A DNA stretch of 64,000 bases from Actinopolyspora alba (GTDB lineage Bacteria > Actinomycetota > Actinomycetes > Mycobacteriales > Pseudonocardiaceae), in contig NZ_FOMZ01000017.1 in NCBI RefSeq assembly GCF_900112765.1, forward strand, positions 41,399 to 105,398, written 5' to 3'. Shown in pieces: positions 48,468 to 58,100 of the stretch. Below the pieces are notes generated by a model. The model made no database searches and had not been told where the DNA came from. It saw only the letters and a list, made by a program, of their open reading frames with translations. The position numbers and the translations under genes were made by a program. How positions within the stretch are numbered: position 1 is the first letter of the stretch; every line of letters begins with the position of its first letter.

Positions 48468-48968
48468 TCAGTACTCGACGCGGTCGGCCTTGTTCTGCCA
48501 GGCGTCGAAGGGTTCGGTCCGGTTCGCGATGTCGAGGCGCCGTACCGGCGTCGGCCACACCGCGTCGGGATCGGTGAACAGTTCGTAGAAGGCCCGGTCG
48601 TCGAAGCCCGCGACCGCGGCGTCGTGGCGATCGGCCGCGAAGCCGATCCGGTCCACCCTGCTCCACAGCGCGGAGGCCAGGCACATCGGGCACGGCTCGC
48701 ACGAGGAGATCAGCACGCAGCCGTCCAGCCGGAAGCTGTTCAGGTTGCGACAGGCGTTGCGGATGGCGGTGACCTCGGCGTGGGCGGTGGGATCGAGATC
48801 GGTGGTCACCATGTTCGTGCCGGTCGCGACGATCTCCTCGCCACGACCGATCACGGCACCGAACGGACCGCCGCCGTTCGACACGCTGTCGGTGGCCAGC
48901 CGGATCGCTTCCCGCATCCACTCCTCGGCTCGTGCCGGGAGCGCGTCCACGGTCTGCTGTGCGGACAA
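48468..48968 (-). CDS. guaD: Guanine deaminase, cytidine-deaminase fold
   Basis: A 166-residue zinc enzyme. HAEVTAIRNAC supplies the zinc His and catalytic Glu, and CEPCPMCLAS the two zinc cysteines. DPTAHAEVTAIRNAC and the C-terminal RTEPFDAW resemble the guanine deaminase of Bacillus, which gives xanthine. TTG is the start, with AAGGA upstream. It feeds the xanthine dehydrogenase encoded beside it. A cytosine or adenine deaminase is less likely given the context. Confidence 0.85.
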   Translation of the reverse strand: MSAQQTVDALPARAEEWMREAIRLATDSVSNGGGPFGAVIGRGEEIVATGTNMVTTDLDPTAHAEVTAIRNACRNLNSFRLDGCVLISSCEPCPMCLASALWSRVDRIGFAADRHDAAVAGFDDRAFYELFTDPDAVWPTPVRRLDIANRTEPFDAWQNKADRVEY

Positions 48969-49130
48969 GACTGTTCCTTTCCTGGTGCGGACGGTTGGGC
49001 GGACCCGAGTGGGTTCCGGCGCGGCGCGCGGAGCACGAATCGTTCGGGGTGTCGTGCCGGTATCCGCCCGGGTCCGCGGTAGAGGTGTCCCGAGCGGGCC
49101 CGTGGTCGCCGGGCCCGCTCGGGCGGCGAC

Positions 49131-51446
49131 TCAGCCGATGACGTGCTCGGGACCGACCGGCACGTGGGTGAGCTCCTTACCGGTGGCGGCACGGATCGCG
49201 GCCACGATCGCCGGGGTGGAGGAGATCGTGGGGGGTTCCCCGACGCCCCGCACGCCGTACGGGGCGTTCGGATCGCCCCGCTCGATGACGTCGACGTTCA
49301 TCGGCGGCATGTCGAGGATGGTCGGGATCAGGTAGTCGGTGAACGAGGGATTGCGGATCTTGCCCTCGCCGACCTGGATCTCCTCCATGACCGCGAGACC
49401 GAGCCCCTGCGCCGAACCGCCCTGGATCTGCCCCACCACCGACTCGGGGTTGACCGCCTTGCCGACGTCCTGCGAGCAGTCCAACTGCACCACTTTGATC
49501 AGTCCCAGCTCCGTGTCCACGTCGACCACGGCACGGTGGGCCGAGAAGGCGTGCTGCACCTGCGCGCGCTCGCTGTGCCCCTGCTCGTCGAGCGGGAACG
49601 TCTCGCGGTGGTGGTACTCCCTGGTCTCCTCGACGACCTCGGAGCCGAGAACCTCGGCGATGTCGGCCAGCACGCCCGAACTCGCCGAAACGACCTTCCC
49701 ACCGGCCAGCGACAACTCCGAGGGAGGCTCGCCGTACCGCTCCGCCGTGAGCGCCAGCAGCCGTTCCCGCACCGCCCGGCACGCCGCCTGCACCGCACCA
49801 CCGGTCACGTAGGTCTGCCGGGAGGCGGAGCTGGAACCGGCCGGTCCCACGCTGGTGTCGTTCGGGTGGATGTTCACCCGTTCCACACCCAGCTCGCTGC
49901 GGGTGATCTGCTGCTGCACCGTGACCACGCCCTGACCGACCTCGGCGGCGGCGGTGTGCACCATCGCGAGCGGTTCACCGGCCACGACCTGCAACCGAAC
50001 CCGGGCGGTGGAGAAGTCGTCGGCACCCTCGGCGTAGCAGATGTTCTTGATGCACACGCCGTAGCCCACACCGCGCACCACCCCTTCGCCGTGGGTGGTG
50101 TTGGAGGCCCCGCCGGGCAGGTCCCGGATGTCGGGCGTGGTGTCGGGGTGCTGCGCCTCCGGCAACGGCAGGTCGCGCACCCGGCGCAGCAGCTCCGCCA
50201 CCGGTGCCGGGTAGTCCAGCACCTGACCGGTCGGGGTGGTGTCGCCCCGGCTGATCGCGTTGCGGACGCGCAGTTCCACCGGATCCATGCCGAGCTTCGC
50301 CGCGAGCCGGTCCATCTGCGACTCGTAGGCGAAGGCCGGCTGCACGGCTCCCAACCCGCGCATCGCACCGCAGGGCGGGTTGTTGGTGTACATGCCCCAG
50401 CCCTGGATCGAGACGTTGGCCACGTCGTAGGGCCCGACCCCCAGCGTGGTGCCGTTGCCCACCACCACCGGGGTCTTGGAGGCGTAGGCACCCCCGTCGA
50501 AGTAGAGCTGGGCGCGGACGTACACCAGGTCGCCGTCCTCGGTGGCCCCGTGCTCGTAGTACATCCTCGCCGGGTGGCGATGCACGTGGCCGAAGAAGGA
50601 CTCCTCCCGGTCGTAGACGATCTTGACCGGTCTGCCGGTGCGCAGCGCGAGCATGCAGACGTGCACCTGCATGGACAGGTCCTCCCTGCCGCCGAACGCG
50701 CCTCCCACACCGGACATGGTCATCCGCACCAGCTCCGGGTCCAGGTCCAGCGCCGCCGCCGTCTGCTTGCGGTCACTGTGCAGGTCCTGCGTCGCCAGGT
50801 ACAGGTCCACCCCGCCGTCCTCGGCGGGGATGGCCAGCCCGGACTCGGGACCGAGGAACGCCTGATCCTGCATACCGACGGTGTAGGTGCCCGAGACCAC
50901 GACATCGGCCGTCGCGTCGGGATCGCCCTTGACGATCGGCTGGTACCGCACCGTGTTGCCGCCGGGGTGCACCTTCGGCACCGACTCGTCCCGGGCCGCC
51001 AGCTCCGCGTCGACCACCGGTTCCAGCACCTCGTAGTCGACCTCGACCAGATCCAGCGCACGCCGCGCGGTCTCCGGGTGATCCGCCGCCACCAGCGCCA
51101 CCGCCTCACCGCGGTACCGCACCACGTCCTCGGCGAGCACCGGCTGGTCGATGTCCTTGAGACCGTAGAGATTCCGTCCCGGCACGTCCGCCGCGGTCAG
51201 CACCGTGTGAACGCCCGGTGCGCGCAGCGCCGGACCGATGTCGATGGAGCGGATCCGTGCCGAGGGGTGCGGGCTGCGCAGGGTGGCTCCCCAGAGCATG
51301 TTCTCCGCCCACAGGTCCGAGGAGTAGGCGAAGTCCCCCCGCACCTTCAGCGTTCCGTCCGGACGCAGCGGTGATTCGCCGACCCCTCCCGCGATGGCGT
51401 CGTCGAGGTCCTGGGGGCGATGTGCCGGTGCGTGTGTATTGCTCAT
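49131..51446 (-). CDS. Xanthine dehydrogenase molybdenum-binding subunit
   Basis: A 771-residue large subunit of the xanthine oxidase family (CoxL/PucD-like). Molybdopterin contacts include GVGGAFGGREDLSMQ and the C-terminal GVRGVGEPPTISSTP, whose Glu is the catalytic base. GPAGSSSASRQTYVTGGAV is another cofactor loop. GAGGTGG precedes the ATG. It should oxidise hypoxanthine and/or xanthine to urate with the FAD and [2Fe-2S] subunits of the operon. Confidence 0.92.
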   Translation of the reverse strand: MSNTHAPAHRPQDLDDAIAGGVGESPLRPDGTLKVRGDFAYSSDLWAENMLWGATLRSPHPSARIRSIDIGPALRAPGVHTVLTAADVPGRNLYGLKDIDQPVLAEDVVRYRGEAVALVAADHPETARRALDLVEVDYEVLEPVVDAELAARDESVPKVHPGGNTVRYQPIVKGDPDATADVVVSGTYTVGMQDQAFLGPESGLAIPAEDGGVDLYLATQDLHSDRKQTAAALDLDPELVRMTMSGVGGAFGGREDLSMQVHVCMLALRTGRPVKIVYDREESFFGHVHRHPARMYYEHGATEDGDLVYVRAQLYFDGGAYASKTPVVVGNGTTLGVGPYDVANVSIQGWGMYTNNPPCGAMRGLGAVQPAFAYESQMDRLAAKLGMDPVELRVRNAISRGDTTPTGQVLDYPAPVAELLRRVRDLPLPEAQHPDTTPDIRDLPGGASNTTHGEGVVRGVGYGVCIKNICYAEGADDFSTARVRLQVVAGEPLAMVHTAAAEVGQGVVTVQQQITRSELGVERVNIHPNDTSVGPAGSSSASRQTYVTGGAVQAACRAVRERLLALTAERYGEPPSELSLAGGKVVSASSGVLADIAEVLGSEVVEETREYHHRETFPLDEQGHSERAQVQHAFSAHRAVVDVDTELGLIKVVQLDCSQDVGKAVNPESVVGQIQGGSAQGLGLAVMEEIQVGEGKIRNPSFTDYLIPTILDMPPMNVDVIERGDPNAPYGVRGVGEPPTISSTPAIVAAIRAATGKELTHVPVGPEHVIG

Positions 51447-51546
51447 CGGGCCACCTCTTCCGGAGTGTGTCGTGCCGACCGGTCTCGACGTGCGGCTGTC
51501 ACGGAGCGGGGGACAGCCGGGCGGGGAACCCGCGAGGGTGTCGAAC

Positions 51547-52992
51547 TCATCCGACCCCCTTGGCGGCGATGCTCGAACAGCTCCGGCGCAGCTCCGCTGT
51601 GAGGTCGCGCTCCGATTCCCGCGTCAACCGGGAGTCGGCGACGATGGTCTCCCCGCCGCACAGCAACCCGCGCAGCTTCGGGAGCGGGCCGAGCGCCAGC
51701 GCGGCGACCGGATCGCCGATTCCCGCGTGGCCCAGGCCGTCGAGGTCCCACAGCGCGATGTCGGCGAGCTTGCCGGGCTCCAGCGAACCCAACTCGTCCT
51801 CCCGGCCCAGACAACGCGCCCCACCACGGGTTCCCATCCACAGCGCGTCACGAACCGACAACGCGTCCGGTCCGTACCGCGCCCTGCCGAGCAGCAGCGC
51901 CTGGCGCAGTTCGTCACCGAGCCGCCCCGACTCGTTGGAGGCCACCCCGTCGATACCGAGACCGACCGGGGCGTTGTGGTCCAGCAGGGGACGAACCGGA
52001 GCGGTTCCGGCCCCGAGCCGTCCGTTCGAACTCGGACAGTGCGCCACCCCGGTGCCGGTTTCACCCAACCGCGCGACGTCGCGCTCGGAGAGGTGCACGC
52101 CGTGCGCCAGCCAGACGTCCTCACCCAGCCAACCGAGCCGCTCGGCGTACTCGACCGGATCGCAGCCGAACTCCCGATCGCAGCGTTCGAGCTCGTCGAT
52201 CGTCTCCGCGAGGTGGGTGTGCAGCCGCACCCCGTGGCGTCGGGCCAGCTCGGCCGACGAGCGCATCAGTTCGCCGCTGACCGAGAACGGGGAGCAGGGG
52301 CCCACGGCCACCCGCACCCGGGAGTCGAAGGCCGGGTCGTGAAACCGTCGGATCGCGTCCTCGGTTCCGCGCAACGCCGACTCGGTGTCCTCGACCGCCG
52401 AGTCCGGGGGCAGTCCCCCGGCGGACTGCCCCCGGTCCATCGAGCCGCGCACCGCGTGCAGCCGCACGCCGATGCGTTCGGCTCCGGACACCACGCCGCC
52501 GAGCACATCCCCACCCGTGTCGGGAAACACGTAGTGGTGATCGGCGACAGTGGTGCATCCCGACAACGCCGTCCAGCCCAGCCCCGCCGCGGCGGCGGAA
52601 CCGGTCAGCTCCTCGTCGATGCCCGCCCACACGGGATAGAGCTCGGTGAGCCAGCCGAACAGCGTCGCGTCGACCGCGTAACCGCGTGTCGCCCACTGGT
52701 AGAGATGGTGATGCGTGTTGACCAGGCCAGGGGTGACCAGGCAACCGCTGCCGTCCACGCGGCGCACCGCTCCCGGCTGCGGCGGGGCCGCACCGGGCCC
52801 CACGGCGCTGATGCGGCCGTCCTCGATCACCACGTGGCCCTCGGCGTACTCGGTTCCCGTGGCCGAGATGTTCGGTTCCGGTGCGTCGACGGTGACCACG
52901 GCCGCACCCTCGATCACGGTGCGGCTCGGTTGTCGTCGCGCGTCGCTGCCATTCGTTCCGGGGCTGCCACTCGTTCCCGGGCCGTGGTTCAT
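51547..52992 (-). CDS. Amidohydrolase, 8-oxoguanine deaminase type
   Basis: A 481-residue TrzN/AtzB-like zinc amidohydrolase. The metal-binding start NTHHHLYQWATRGY, HTHLAETIDE, LAHGVHL and GIDGVASNES are complete. The sequence fits enzymes annotated as 8-oxoguanine deaminase or hydroxydechloroatrazine ethylaminohydrolase. It overlaps the [2Fe-2S] subunit by four bases inside the xanthine dehydrogenase operon, so a purine substrate such as 8-oxoguanine is likely (inference). Confidence 0.87.
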   Translation of the reverse strand: MNHGPGTSGSPGTNGSDARRQPSRTVIEGAAVVTVDAPEPNISATGTEYAEGHVVIEDGRISAVGPGAAPPQPGAVRRVDGSGCLVTPGLVNTHHHLYQWATRGYAVDATLFGWLTELYPVWAGIDEELTGSAAAAGLGWTALSGCTTVADHHYVFPDTGGDVLGGVVSGAERIGVRLHAVRGSMDRGQSAGGLPPDSAVEDTESALRGTEDAIRRFHDPAFDSRVRVAVGPCSPFSVSGELMRSSAELARRHGVRLHTHLAETIDELERCDREFGCDPVEYAERLGWLGEDVWLAHGVHLSERDVARLGETGTGVAHCPSSNGRLGAGTAPVRPLLDHNAPVGLGIDGVASNESGRLGDELRQALLLGRARYGPDALSVRDALWMGTRGGARCLGREDELGSLEPGKLADIALWDLDGLGHAGIGDPVAALALGPLPKLRGLLCGGETIVADSRLTRESERDLTAELRRSCSSIAAKGVG

Positions 52993-53492
52993 TCCCGGTC
53001 ACCCCCGGTGGACTCGGAGATGCCGGTGCCCGCGTTCCGCTCCGCCGCGGTGCGTACCGCGGCCATGATCTTCTCGTAACCGGTGCACCGGCACAGGTTC
53101 CCGGCCAGCGCCTCCCTGATCTCCGCGTCGGAGGGATCGGGCACCCGGTTGACCAGGTCGTCCGCCGCGACCAGCAGGCCGGGGGTGCAGAAGCCGCACT
53201 GCACCGCACCCTCGTCGATGAAGGCCCGCTGCACTGGGGCCAGTTCCTCCTCGTCGGCGAGACCCTCCACGGTCCCCACCTCGCGGTCCTGCGCCTGGCC
53301 CGCCGCCACCAGGCAGGCACAGACCGGAACCCGGTCGAGGTATACCGTGCAGGATCCGCACTCGCCCTGTTCGCAGGCGTTCTTGGAACCCGGGAGCCCG
53401 AGCCGCTCCCGCAGTACGTACAGCAGGCTCTCGCCTTCCCACACGTCGTCGGCGGTCATGTCACGGCCGTTGACGTTCAGCTTCAGGCGCAT
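52989..53492 (-). CDS. Xanthine dehydrogenase [2Fe-2S] subunit
   Basis: A 167-residue iron-sulfur subunit. The plant-type cluster is ACEQGECGSCTVYLD, and the second C-terminal cluster is in VQCGFCTPGLL and GNLCRCTGYEKI. ATG follows GGGAGG. It overlaps the FAD subunit end by ten bases and the amidohydrolase start by four. Standard length for a CoxS-type subunit. Confidence 0.95.
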   Translation of the reverse strand: MRLKLNVNGRDMTADDVWEGESLLYVLRERLGLPGSKNACEQGECGSCTVYLDRVPVCACLVAAGQAQDREVGTVEGLADEEELAPVQRAFIDEGAVQCGFCTPGLLVAADDLVNRVPDPSDAEIREALAGNLCRCTGYEKIMAAVRTAAERNAGTGISESTGGDRE

Positions 53493-54391
53493 CGTTGCCT
53501 CCCGGAGAATTCGGTGTCGCCGCGGTACTCGTCCCATGCCCAGGACAACGTGCGGCGCGCGAGCACGCGCAACGCGTGTGTGCGGTAGCCGGCCGTACCT
53601 CGTACGTCGTCGATCGGTGCCGCCGCGTGGGCCACCAGCTCGCCGAACCGCTCGGTGATCGAGTCGGGCAGCGGGCGCGGGTCGTCCCACTGGTCGGCGT
53701 CGGTCAGCGCCGCGGCCAGGAACGCCTCGGCCTCGGTCGCGGGGCGCGGGGTGGGGGCCGCCGAGCCCAGTCCGGTACCGACACCGCGCCGGTCCGGCCA
53801 CAGCGCGATCGCGAAGGTGCACACGGCGATGACCATCGCGTTACGAGTACCGATCTTGGAGAACTGCTGCGGACCCGTGCTCACCGGCACGTGTACCGCC
53901 GCGACCAGCTCGTCCGGGGCCATGGCGGTGCGTTTGACCCCGGTGAAGAACTCGCCGATCGGGATCGTTCTGCTGCCGCGCACCGACTCCAGCTCGATCT
54001 CCGCGTTCGACGCCAGCAGCGGGGGATGTCCGTCGCCCGCCGGGGAGGCCGACGCGAGGTTCCCGCCGAGCGTTCCACGGTTACGGATCTGCGGCGATCC
54101 CACGGTTCGGGAGGCCATGGCGAGCCCGGGCAGGCTGGTACCCAGCTCGTCGATCAGCCGCGAGTAGGGCACGCCCGCGCCGATGCGCACCGACGCCACA
54201 CCGTCCCGCTCGGTTCGCGACCACTCCCGGAGCTGTTCGATGCGAGTCAGGTCGAGCAGCGTCTCCGGACGCCGGTGGTCGAAATTCAGTTCCACCATGA
54301 CGTCGGTGCCGCCCGCGACGGGAGTCGCATCGGGGTGGTTGGCCTTTGCTTCGAGCGCTTCGCTCCAGCAGGCCGGTCGTAGGAAATCCAC
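53483..54391 (-). CDS. Xanthine dehydrogenase FAD-binding subunit
   Basis: A 302-residue CoxM-type subunit. FAD-binding patterns are ATPVAGGTDVMVEL near the N-terminus and GSPQIRNRGTLGGNLASASPAGD in the middle. GTG at 54391 has GGAGAAA upstream. First gene of the operon; divergent from pucR. It transfers electrons from the [2Fe-2S] centres to NAD or another acceptor. Confidence 0.92.
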   Translation of the reverse strand: MDFLRPACWSEALEAKANHPDATPVAGGTDVMVELNFDHRRPETLLDLTRIEQLREWSRTERDGVASVRIGAGVPYSRLIDELGTSLPGLAMASRTVGSPQIRNRGTLGGNLASASPAGDGHPPLLASNAEIELESVRGSRTIPIGEFFTGVKRTAMAPDELVAAVHVPVSTGPQQFSKIGTRNAMVIAVCTFAIALWPDRRGVGTGLGSAAPTPRPATEAEAFLAAALTDADQWDDPRPLPDSITERFGELVAHAAAPIDDVRGTAGYRTHALRVLARRTLSWAWDEYRGDTEFSGRQRCA

Positions 54392-54776
54392 TGTGTTTCT
54401 CCAGATCACAACCCGAGATAGGCCGTTGGGATGTGAGTAAGTACACAACCTGTCCACCCGAATTGACTAGCGGCGGAAAACATGAATCGAACCGCTGGTG
54501 AACGAGTGGTTTTCGTGCTTTCCTACAACCAACGGCCCGGCACGGGCTCGGCATCCGAGTGCGTTGTCTGTGGGCAACGTAGCCGAGCACCGGCGCGGAG
54601 CGTGGAATTTCCCGTAATGATCGTGTTTCGGCGTGTGCCGCCCCTTGCAGCCGCCACCGTGGACATGCCTAGGATCACCGGGTTCCGAGCCGCCGCACGG
54701 CCGACTCGGGCGAACGGACCCGGTCCGGGGCGGCGCCTCCGGCGGATAACGGCGATTCCAGGAATTAGGTGCGTGC
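54392..54776. promoter_or_regulatory. Divergent control region between xanthine dehydrogenase operon and pucR
   Basis: This 385-base gap is locally AT-richer than its surroundings. It should hold promoters for both directions. I could not assign -35/-10 boxes. A short inverted repeat, CGTTG/CAACG, spans 54562-54579, and TGTG/CACA flank eight bases near 54435. Either could be a regulator site, but both are weak. Confidence 0.4.
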
Positions 54777-56303
54777 GTGCTTCTCGGCGATCTGTTGGAC
54801 GATTCCCGGCTGGGGTTGACCCTGCTCACGGGAGGCGACCGGCTGGACCGGGTGGTGCGCGGGGTGTACGTCACCGACCTCATCGACCCCAGGCGTTATC
54901 TGCAGGGCGGTGAGCTGGTGCTCAGCGGCCTGGTGTGGCATCGGCACTCCACCGACTCCGAGGAGTTCGCGGCCGCGTTGTCCGACGCTGGGGTGGCGGC
55001 CCTGGTGGCCGGCACGGCACGGTTGGGAAGAGCGCCTGCGGATCTCGTGCGTGCCTGTGCCCGGCACGGTGTGCCGCTGTTCGAACTCTCGGTCAACGTC
55101 AGCTTCAACACGCTGTTCGAACACGTGCTCGGTGCCGTCCGCAACGAGCGGACTTCCGGTCGGGACCTGGTCACCGACGTGGCCGCGGGCGCCGATCTCC
55201 CCAGGGTGCTCGCCGCCGCCGCGTCCAAGTTGGGGAGCGACTGCTGGGTTTGTTCCGCCGTGGGGGCGACAGTGGCCGAACACGGCGAGTTGTCCGTCCC
55301 CGACCGCCGCACGCTCGTCCGCGAGTTCCTGCGCGCCGAGCGGCTTCCCAGAACGGTGGCCACCGAGCGGGGGGACGCCTACGTGCTCTGGCCGGTCAGT
55401 TCCGGAACCGAGTCACGTGCCGCCAGGTGGTTCCTCGTGCTGCCCGCCGAGGAGGAGCAGCGGGACACGACGCGGGAGTCGGTGACCAACGAGCTCGCCA
55501 CGGCGGTGGCGCTGCTGCGCAGCAGGCTCGACGAGGGACGCCAGGTCTCCGGTGGCCCGGTCGGCACCGCGTTGCGCGCGTTGCTGGAGGGCTCGGCCGG
55601 TTCCAGGGAGGTGGCGGGCAGGCTCGCCGAGGCGGGGCTGTCCGGGGAAGGAACGCTGTGCGTGGTGGCGTTGTCCATGAACGGGAGTTCGGAAGCCGCC
55701 GCGGACGTGCTGCGGGAGATCGCCGCCGCCACCGGTCTGCCCTCGGTCACCGCCCCCGTGGAAACCGGTGCGTTGGCGGTGTTCGGTGAGCGAGCCGGTG
55801 GTCCGGTCGAACTGGCCGGGCTGGCCGGGTGGCTGCGCGGCACGCTCGCCGACCTCGAACACGGCCCCACCTGGCTGGGGGTCAGCGTGGGAGTAAGCGA
55901 CCTGGCCGATCCGAGCGGGTTGCGCGGCGCCGTCGAGGAGGCCCGCTACACCCGGCGACTCGCCGAACAGCGCGACGGTCGCTGCGATATCGCCACCGCG
56001 GCCGATCTGGTCTCCCAGCAGGTTCTGCTCTCGGCGGTGCCCGACGAACTGCGACATTCCTACCGGCAACGGTTGTTGGGGGGACTGCTCGCCTACGATC
56101 GCGATCACCAGTCGGACCTGGTTCACACGCTGCGGACGTTCCTGGAGTGCTCCGGATCCTGGTCGCGCTGTGCCCAGCGGTTGCACGTTCACGTGAACAC
56201 GCTTCGTTACCGCGTCCGACGGGTGGAGGAGATAACCGGCCGTGATCTCGGTGACTTCCCCACCAGGGTGGATTTCTACCTGGCACTGCAGATCAACGGT
56301 TGA
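54777..56303 (+). CDS. pucR: PucR family transcriptional regulator
   Basis: A 508-residue regulator. The N-terminal PucR domain covers about residues 1-125 (LTGGDRLDRVVRGVYVTDLIDP). A central GGDEF-like region precedes the C-terminal helix-turn-helix, HVHVNTLRYRVRRVEEITGRDL, typical of the PucR/CdaR group. In Bacillus PucR controls purine catabolism. Its place opposite the xanthine dehydrogenase operon makes that its likely target here. GTG at 54777 is used; GTG at 54773 is in another frame. Confidence 0.92.
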   Translation: MLLGDLLDDSRLGLTLLTGGDRLDRVVRGVYVTDLIDPRRYLQGGELVLSGLVWHRHSTDSEEFAAALSDAGVAALVAGTARLGRAPADLVRACARHGVPLFELSVNVSFNTLFEHVLGAVRNERTSGRDLVTDVAAGADLPRVLAAAASKLGSDCWVCSAVGATVAEHGELSVPDRRTLVREFLRAERLPRTVATERGDAYVLWPVSSGTESRAARWFLVLPAEEEQRDTTRESVTNELATAVALLRSRLDEGRQVSGGPVGTALRALLEGSAGSREVAGRLAEAGLSGEGTLCVVALSMNGSSEAAADVLREIAAATGLPSVTAPVETGALAVFGERAGGPVELAGLAGWLRGTLADLEHGPTWLGVSVGVSDLADPSGLRGAVEEARYTRRLAEQRDGRCDIATAADLVSQQVLLSAVPDELRHSYRQRLLGGLLAYDRDHQSDLVHTLRTFLECSGSWSRCAQRLHVHVNTLRYRVRRVEEITGRDLGDFPTRVDFYLALQING

Positions 56304-56771
56304 TCGGTTCCGCCGAGCGGGCTGGGCGCGAGGGGAGCGGTGAATTCCCGGTCATCCCTCGTTGGGGTGGCCGAGGGGTGGTCGTCGATGTGGTCGAGAT
56401 CACCTTCGCGGTGTCGATCGGTGTCGTGAGGGTTCCGCTGCCGAACCGTGATCCGGAGGGTTCTTCGAACCGCTCGATGGGAATCACGATCCAATTGGCG
56501 GGACACTGCCGAGTGAGTGAAACATCTCGGCTCCGGTGAACGATTCGCTGGGTGGCCACGGGCCGTGTCAGTAGTCACAATCGGTTCCGCTGTCCGGGGG
56601 AAGCCTTGGGTGTGATTGGAAAATGCGCCGCCATCAGCGGTACCGTTTCTGGTCGGTGCAGGGCATTCACCGCGGTTCGGTCCTCCTCGGGCCCCGTAAC
56701 GGATCGGCCTGGCCGGATTGGTGTGTTCCACGCGACGGCCCGCCAACGGCCGAGAAACGGAGGTTTCGGGA
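56304..56771. other. Gap between pucR and the polyamine operon, no gene found
   Basis: No frame in this 468-base stretch has a good start and plausible protein on either strand, and no strong hairpin or RNA motif was seen. The promoter of the polyamine genes should lie here, near its right end. Confidence 0.4.
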
Positions 56772-58025
56772 TTGACCGACCTGTCCGGCAGCCACGCTGT
56801 GACGGACCGCCCCGGTGGCGGCACCACTGTCGGGACGACCGTGAACGGGGCGTCCGCGGCCTCCGCCGCGGAGTCGGAACGTATCCGCCGCTTCCTCGAC
56901 GAAGCGTGCCCCGGCACCCCCTGCCTGGCCGTGGACCTCGCCGTGGTGCGGAATCGTTTCTCGCGGCTGAGCGCGGAAGTGCCCGGGGCGCGCGTCTGCT
57001 ACGCGGTCAAGGCCAATCCCGATCCCCGCGTCGTCGCCGAACTGGTCGGCCTGGGGGCCTCCTTCGACGTCGCCAGCCCCGGAGAGATCGAGCTGTGCCT
57101 GCGCCAGGGTGCTCCGGCCCGGGCGATCTCCTACGGCAACACCATAAAAAAGCCCGCTGACATCGCTCTCGCGCATCAACGCGGAGTCCGGCTGTTCGCC
57201 ACCGACAGCACGCCCGATCTGGAGAACATAGCCGCCTCGGCGCCCGGAGCGGGCGTGTTCTGCCGAATCGCGGTGGACAACACCGGTTCCCGGACACCCT
57301 TCGGGCGCAAGTTCGGCTGTTCACCCGCGACCGCGGTCCGGTTGCTGCGGCGTGCACGTGAGCTGGGGCTCGTGCCGTACGGAGTGTCGTTCCACATCGG
57401 CTCGCAACAGCTCTCCTCCGAAGCCTGGGAACACGGCATCGCCGCCGCGGCCGAGGTGCTGCACGACCCCGACATGCCTGCCGACGCGGTTCGCATGGTC
57501 AACCTGGGCGGGGGGCTGCCCGCCACGTACACCCAGCCGACCCCGGAACTGTCCGAGTACACCGCCGTGATCGAGGACGCGCTGCGGCGCCACTTCGGCA
57601 CCGACCGCCCGGAGGTGCTGCTCGAACCCGGTCGCCACCTCGTGGGGGACGCCGGTGTGCTGCGCAGCGAGGTAGTGCTGGTCTCAGAGGACTCCGCGGG
57701 GCAGGGACGCTGGGTCTACCTGGACGCGGGGCGCTACAACGGCCTGGCCGAAACCGAGGGTGAGGCGATCACCTACCGGCTGCGCACCAGCCGGGACGGG
57801 GACCCGCTCGGCCCGGTGGTCCTGGCCGGCCCCACCTGCGACGGCGACGACGTGCTGTATCAGCACACCCGCTACGAACTTCCGAGCACGCTGCGCGGTG
57901 GGGACACGGTCGACCTGCTCAGTGCCGGTGCCTACACCGCGAGTTACTCCTCGGTCTGTTTCAACGGATTCGAACCACTTACCACTTGTTGCTTCGACAG
58001 TGCCGAGACCATCGAACGAGCGTGA
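56772..58025 (+). CDS. Ornithine/lysine/arginine-type decarboxylase (PLP fold III)
   Basis: A 417-residue alanine-racemase-fold decarboxylase. The PLP Lys is in VCYAVKANPDPRVV, phosphate-binding glycines are in VNLGGGLPATY, the PLP Glu is in LLEPGRHLVG, and the active-site Cys/Asp are in GPTCDGDDVL. These match eukaryotic-type ornithine and related lysine decarboxylases. TTG follows GGAGG by eight bases; a longer upstream frame lacks a ribosome site. With speD and the aminopropyltransferase-like gene downstream, it should supply putrescine or cadaverine. Confidence 0.9.
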   Translation: MTDLSGSHAVTDRPGGGTTVGTTVNGASAASAAESERIRRFLDEACPGTPCLAVDLAVVRNRFSRLSAEVPGARVCYAVKANPDPRVVAELVGLGASFDVASPGEIELCLRQGAPARAISYGNTIKKPADIALAHQRGVRLFATDSTPDLENIAASAPGAGVFCRIAVDNTGSRTPFGRKFGCSPATAVRLLRRARELGLVPYGVSFHIGSQQLSSEAWEHGIAAAAEVLHDPDMPADAVRMVNLGGGLPATYTQPTPELSEYTAVIEDALRRHFGTDRPEVLLEPGRHLVGDAGVLRSEVVLVSEDSAGQGRWVYLDAGRYNGLAETEGEAITYRLRTSRDGDPLGPVVLAGPTCDGDDVLYQHTRYELPSTLRGGDTVDLLSAGAYTASYSSVCFNGFEPLTTCCFDSAETIERA

Positions 58026-58100
58026 CCGGCCGAGACGCGGTGCGAGGCTCGTTCGGGAAGTTTCCCAGTAGGAATCTGCGAAATGTTGGGAGGTCGATAG

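Noticed and set aside
49143..51374. 743-codon open frame opposite the xanthine dehydrogenase large subunit
   Set aside because: It is an antisense shadow with low-complexity His/Arg/Val composition and no family pattern.
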